DNA from: Desulfosediminicola ganghwensis
Lineage (GTDB): Bacteria; Desulfobacterota; Desulfobulbia; Desulfobulbales; Desulfocapsaceae
Length of the DNA stretch: 64,000 bases
Direction of reading: 5' to 3'
Assembly: GCF_005116675.2 (NCBI RefSeq)
Contig: NZ_CP050699.1
Coordinates: forward strand, 4,893,001 to 4,957,000
The notes under the pieces are model-generated. The model had not been told where the DNA came from, searched no databases, and saw only the letters and a program-made list of their open reading frames with translations. The position numbers and the translations under genes were made by a program. Every line of letters starts with the position of its first letter. Positions within the stretch are counted from its first letter, which is position 1. This document shows, in pieces, positions 62,437 to 64,000 of the stretch.

Positions 62437-62734
62437 TCCTACCCTTCTGTGGGGTCCCCCACAGATCCCCTTTCTTTAAAGCCAAAACACGATAGCCAAC
62501 ATACCCCTCCAGTCGCCTCTTCGGAGGCGGCTGCCTACCCTGGCCCGTCAGTAAAACTGATAACACAAACCTCTGGCGGGCCAGCCTTCTCCTATAGCAT
62601 TTCTACGTAGGTTGATGCTTCCTGAATGAGCCCTGATGAGCCGTTTAACTCTATCCCAACCCAGGCTCATTAACTGAATTGGTCATCAATCGATACAATT
62701 GTAACTTTTACCCGGCATACATGAGAACTGCGCG
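62437..62734. other. Convergent gap, htpX / DegV gene, with several inverted repeats
   Basis: 298 bases with unusually dense hairpins: CTGTGGGG/CCCCACAG (62447-62464), AGTCGCCTC-TTCG-GAGGCGGCT (62511-62532), TGGCCCG/CGGGCCA arms (about 62539-62583) and AATGAGCC/GGCTCATT near 62624-62673. The cUUCGg tetraloop is very stable. Confidence 0.5.
62447..62464 (+). terminator. Terminator candidate of htpX
   Basis: CTGTGGGG pairs with CCCCACAG, effectively a tight loop, followed by ATCCCCTTTCTTT. It starts 10 bases after the stop. Confidence 0.5.
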
Positions 62735-63862
62735 CTATTCCCATTCTCCAACAGGCAGCCAGGCGATCCCCATAGCCCCCGGCCCGATATGACTACCCAC
62801 TGTCGGCCCGAATGAAGTTTTAAGGATGTCAAGGTCAGGAAAGGTCTTCAAAATCATGTCGCGCAAGGCAATAAGTTCCTTATCAGTATCTGCCCCACTT
62901 ACTCCTATGCGAACCCTGCCTCTGACTCCGGCAAGCTCTTGGGTCATGTAATCAACCAGCTTTCGTTTCGCTCTGTTGCCGCCGAAGCTTTTTGTTTTTG
63001 CGCTCACAACGCCATCTTCCATGCCCAATATCGGTTTAAAGCCGAAAAAGGAGCCAAGCTTTGCAGAACCATGACCAATCCTTCCACCACGTGCAAGATA
63101 ATCAAGGCTGTCCACCATGAAAAATGCCCGGACTTTGTCAGCCAGCAACTCTATTCGCTCCTTCACAACATCGATCGGCTTGCCAAGCCGTATTCCCTCA
63201 GCCGCCTCCAGAACCAAAAGCCCGCTCCCAATTGAGACGTTTTTGCTGTCCACCAGTTCGATACGGAACTGTTTATCGAGATTCGTATTCCCCTTTCTCT
63301 GCTTCAGGTACAGATTGTAGTTATTCACCACCGCCTGTCGTGCCATCTCAAAAGTGCTGCTCATTTTTTTGGACATAAAAATCCCGAGGATATCATATTC
63401 AGCGATATGACTGCTGAAAAGACGGTGGAAATCCTCAATTGACGGTGGTGTGGTCGAAGGGAAAACGTTCACTGTTCTCAGTTGACCATAAAATTGCTCA
63501 GGAGTTATATCGAACCGATCAAGGTACTTCTTGCCATTAATAATCACCGACATTGGTACCATTACAATATTTTTTTCCCGGATAAGATCGACCGGCAAAT
63601 CAGCACCACTATCAGTTATCAGCAGGATCGGAGCTTTTCTGTCACCCATGAGCTCTGCTCTGATTATTTTTTCTGCTACCAGTCCATCCAATAACTTCTG
63701 GATCTCATCAGATGAGGCCAGGCCACTGCTTACTACTTCCGCTTCCGTTCGTCCTGCACCTATAAAATCGAGTAATTGCCTGACTCTTTCATCGTTCATC
63801 CCCTGAACAACTTCTCCCATCTCCACCGACGATCCTGCAACAACACTGAAAATTCGACCCAT
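62735..63862 (-). CDS. DegV-family fatty-acid-binding protein with N-terminal extension
   Basis: 375 aa. AAAGGAGTCAAAAA precedes the ATG. An N-terminal extension (about 1-75) with a winged-helix-like pattern (NDERVRQLLDFIGAGRTEAEVV...ASSDEIQKLLDGLVAEKIIRAE) is unusual for DegV proteins. The DegV domain follows: ILLITDSGADLPVDLIREKNIVMVPMSVIINGKKYLD, in part, FPSTTPPSIEDF, GIFMSKKMSSTFEMARQAV and DSLDYLARGGRIG. It should bind a fatty acid for activation; the N-terminal part could bind DNA or a partner. Stop at 62735, convergent with htpX. Confidence 0.9.
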   Translation of the reverse strand: MGRIFSVVAGSSVEMGEVVQGMNDERVRQLLDFIGAGRTEAEVVSSGLASSDEIQKLLDGLVAEKIIRAELMGDRKAPILLITDSGADLPVDLIREKNIVMVPMSVIINGKKYLDRFDITPEQFYGQLRTVNVFPSTTPPSIEDFHRLFSSHIAEYDILGIFMSKKMSSTFEMARQAVVNNYNLYLKQRKGNTNLDKQFRIELVDSKNVSIGSGLLVLEAAEGIRLGKPIDVVKERIELLADKVRAFFMVDSLDYLARGGRIGHGSAKLGSFFGFKPILGMEDGVVSAKTKSFGGNRAKRKLVDYMTQELAGVRGRVRIGVSGADTDKELIALRDMILKTFPDLDILKTSFGPTVGSHIGPGAMGIAWLPVGEWE

Positions 63863-64000
63863 TTTTTGACTCCTTTCAGCGAAACAGCTTTACATCCCAG
63901 ACAGGGATATTCCATCGAACAGTTGAAACTTCGAAAGAGTTGGTTCGCACCAACCTGACACAAACCACAACATAAAAACCCGCACCTAGTTCCAGTTTAC

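Overview
The window looks like chromosome from an anaerobic, sulfate-reducing-type Desulfobacterota, most like the Desulfobulbales. This is inferred from content: a complete 14-subunit-type complex I with fused NuoCD, three NrfD-family quinone-pool proteins beside multihaem cytochromes, a selenoprotein SelD, PAS/sigma54 activators typical of this phylum, and a SLC13/DASS anion transporter. No rRNA, tRNA, CRISPR array, complete insertion sequence or prophage was seen.

Layout. 1-0.3 kb: end of pstB. 0.5-4.9 kb: a six-haem NapC-like membrane cytochrome, divergent from a four-PAS sigma54 activator. 4.9-7.1 kb: ilvN, ywbE, a GNAT enzyme and a MerR-like regulator. 7.5-14.8 kb, all minus strand: a redox island with three NrfD paralogues, small membrane proteins, two MerR-like regulators sharing a Cys motif, a TAT-exported four-cluster ferredoxin and a triheme cytochrome c. 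The last three form an NrfD-ferredoxin-cytochrome set resembling DsrP-DsrO-DsrJ, but in reversed order and without DsrMK. 15.5-17.7 kb: zwf and pgl. 18.1-21.0 kb: PBP1B and a TPR lipoprotein. 21.1-23.1 kb: selD, read through an in-frame UGA (Sec18), and a CBS protein. 23.2-36.7 kb: nuoABCDEFGHIJKLMN on the minus strand. 37.8-42.9 kb: aspartate kinase, an OmpA-type lipoprotein behind a C10 tract, an MltB transglycosylase, a DnaJ-type zinc protein and an unknown protein. 43.2-50.7 kb: DsrE-like protein, ParA with a small partner, pRiA4b-ORF3-like protein, esterase, MetE-like protein, an H-NS homologue and a YgjP-type metallopeptidase. The ParA, pRiA4b-like and H-NS genes suggest an accessory flavour here. 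51.5-61.3 kb: a dense signalling cluster ending in a DASS transporter. 61.6-63.9 kb: HtpX and a DegV-family protein.

The most unusual unit is 51.5-61.3 kb. It holds a cache-domain histidine kinase, a degenerate second kinase-like protein, four proteins with receiver domains (one fused to a cytidylate-kinase-like domain without a P-loop), a NifX-like protein, a PAS-AAA-Fis sigma54 activator, a CBS protein and the transporter. Two divergent operons each start from a near-consensus -24/-12 promoter, in a cluster that encodes its own sigma54 activator. A self-contained circuit controlling anion uptake, possibly sulfate, is a reasonable inference. Substrate and signal cannot be read from the sequence.
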